Below are positions 5,760 to 5,918 of a stretch of 5,918 bases of DNA, piece after piece. The stretch is from Pseudomonadota bacterium (GTDB taxonomy: Bacteria > Pseudomonadota > Alphaproteobacteria > Rhizobiales > Rhizobiaceae), in contig JAEYXI010000303.1 of assembly GCA_023428515.1 (NCBI GenBank), positions 1 to 5,918 on the forward strand, given 5' to 3'. The notes beneath the pieces are model-generated. The model was not told where the DNA came from. It did not search any database and saw nothing but the letters and a program-made list of their open reading frames with translations. Both the position numbers and the translations under genes were made by a program. Position 1 is the stretch's first letter, and every line of letters begins with the position of its first letter.

Positions 5760-5828
5760 CGGGAAGCGGGGCGCGAAAAGCCGAGCCTCTCAAACTAGAA
5801 AATCGTGGCGCAGCTTCCCGCGCCCCGC
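5760..5828. repeat. Overlapping long inverted repeats (alternative hairpins)
   Basis: CGGGAAGC (5760-5767) is perfectly complementary to GCTTCCCG (5813-5820), and GCGGGGCGCG (5766-5775) to CGCGCCCCGC (5819-5828). The two left arms share two bases and so do the two right arms. The arms come in the same order on both sides, so the two stems would cross rather than nest: they are alternatives or a pseudoknot-like pair. The spacing of about 43-45 nt is A/T-richer. No T-tract follows, so neither is a standard terminator. A remnant of a small palindromic element is possible. Confidence 0.4.
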
Positions 5829-5918
5829 CGGCGTTCTTTGGCCGTTCCACTCCCTGCTAGGGACCTTCCGGCTTGTGATTCCGAACGGTGGGATCACGTT
5901 GCTGCCGATGGTTTCTAC

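Larger units (their letters stand above)
5635..5918. other. Gene-poor right flank
   Basis: Apart from the REP-like repeat and the alternative inverted repeats, I see a small hairpin TCCCT-GCT-AGGGA (5851-5863). There is also a minus-strand frame open from the window edge to a TGA at 5790-5792 (42 codons). That frame uses several codons that are rare in the neighbouring genes (AGA, AGG, ACA, CTA, GTA) and crosses the inverted repeat, so I do not call it a gene. No classical terminator of the L,D-transpeptidase gene is visible. Confidence 0.5.

Noticed and set aside
1..5918. CRISPR arrays, tRNA/rRNA genes, insertion sequences, integrase attachment sites or defence genes
   Set aside because: No regularly spaced repeats, tRNA-like cloverleaf, transposase or integrase motifs, or nuclease/toxin domains were seen on either strand.

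Overview
The window is GC-rich DNA (rare stop codons, long antisense open frames, G/C-biased third positions). It most likely comes from an alphaproteobacterium of the order Hyphomicrobiales (Rhizobiales), with a Mesorhizobium- or Rhizobium-like gene style. This placement rests on the flavour of the XylA and L,D-transpeptidase proteins, the GC bias and an intergenic repeat. It was not confirmed by any search.

Layout. Positions 1-69 are the 3' flank of xylA, with no feature I can defend. Positions 70-2831 (minus strand) hold a two-gene D-xylose catabolic operon transcribed xylB then xylA, with the xylB stop and xylA start sharing one base (TGATG). Positions 2832-3008 hold the xylB leader and probable promoter/operator region, plus an intrinsic terminator that closes the next unit upstream. 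Positions 3009-3632 (minus) encode a LysE/RhtB-family amino-acid exporter, preceded by a possible nine-codon leader ORF whose stop overlaps the exporter start (ATGA). Positions 3709-4443 (minus) encode a metallo-beta-lactamase-fold hydrolase that starts at TTG. Positions 4527-4649 (minus) encode a probable 40-residue small membrane protein. Positions 4650-4872 are a divergent regulatory gap with a perfect 7-bp hairpin. Positions 4873-5634 (plus) encode an exported L,D-transpeptidase. Positions 5635-5918 carry a REP-like inverted repeat and a pair of overlapping, mutually exclusive long inverted repeats, with no convincing gene.

How the genes work together. XylA isomerises D-xylose to D-xylulose and XylB phosphorylates it to D-xylulose 5-phosphate for the pentose phosphate pathway. 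No xylose transporter or transcription factor lies in the window, so uptake and regulation must be encoded elsewhere. The small protein, the hydrolase and the exporter lie head to tail and could be one transcript ending at the terminator at 2967-2993, but nothing links their functions. The L,D-transpeptidase is divergent and independent, and is expected to act on peptidoglycan in the periplasm.

I see mostly ordinary chromosomal content and no evidence for a new defence, mobile or RNA-guided system. The items most worth a second look are the unlisted small ORF, the putative leader ORF of the exporter, the repeated elements upstream of xylB, and the alternative hairpins downstream of the L,D-transpeptidase.
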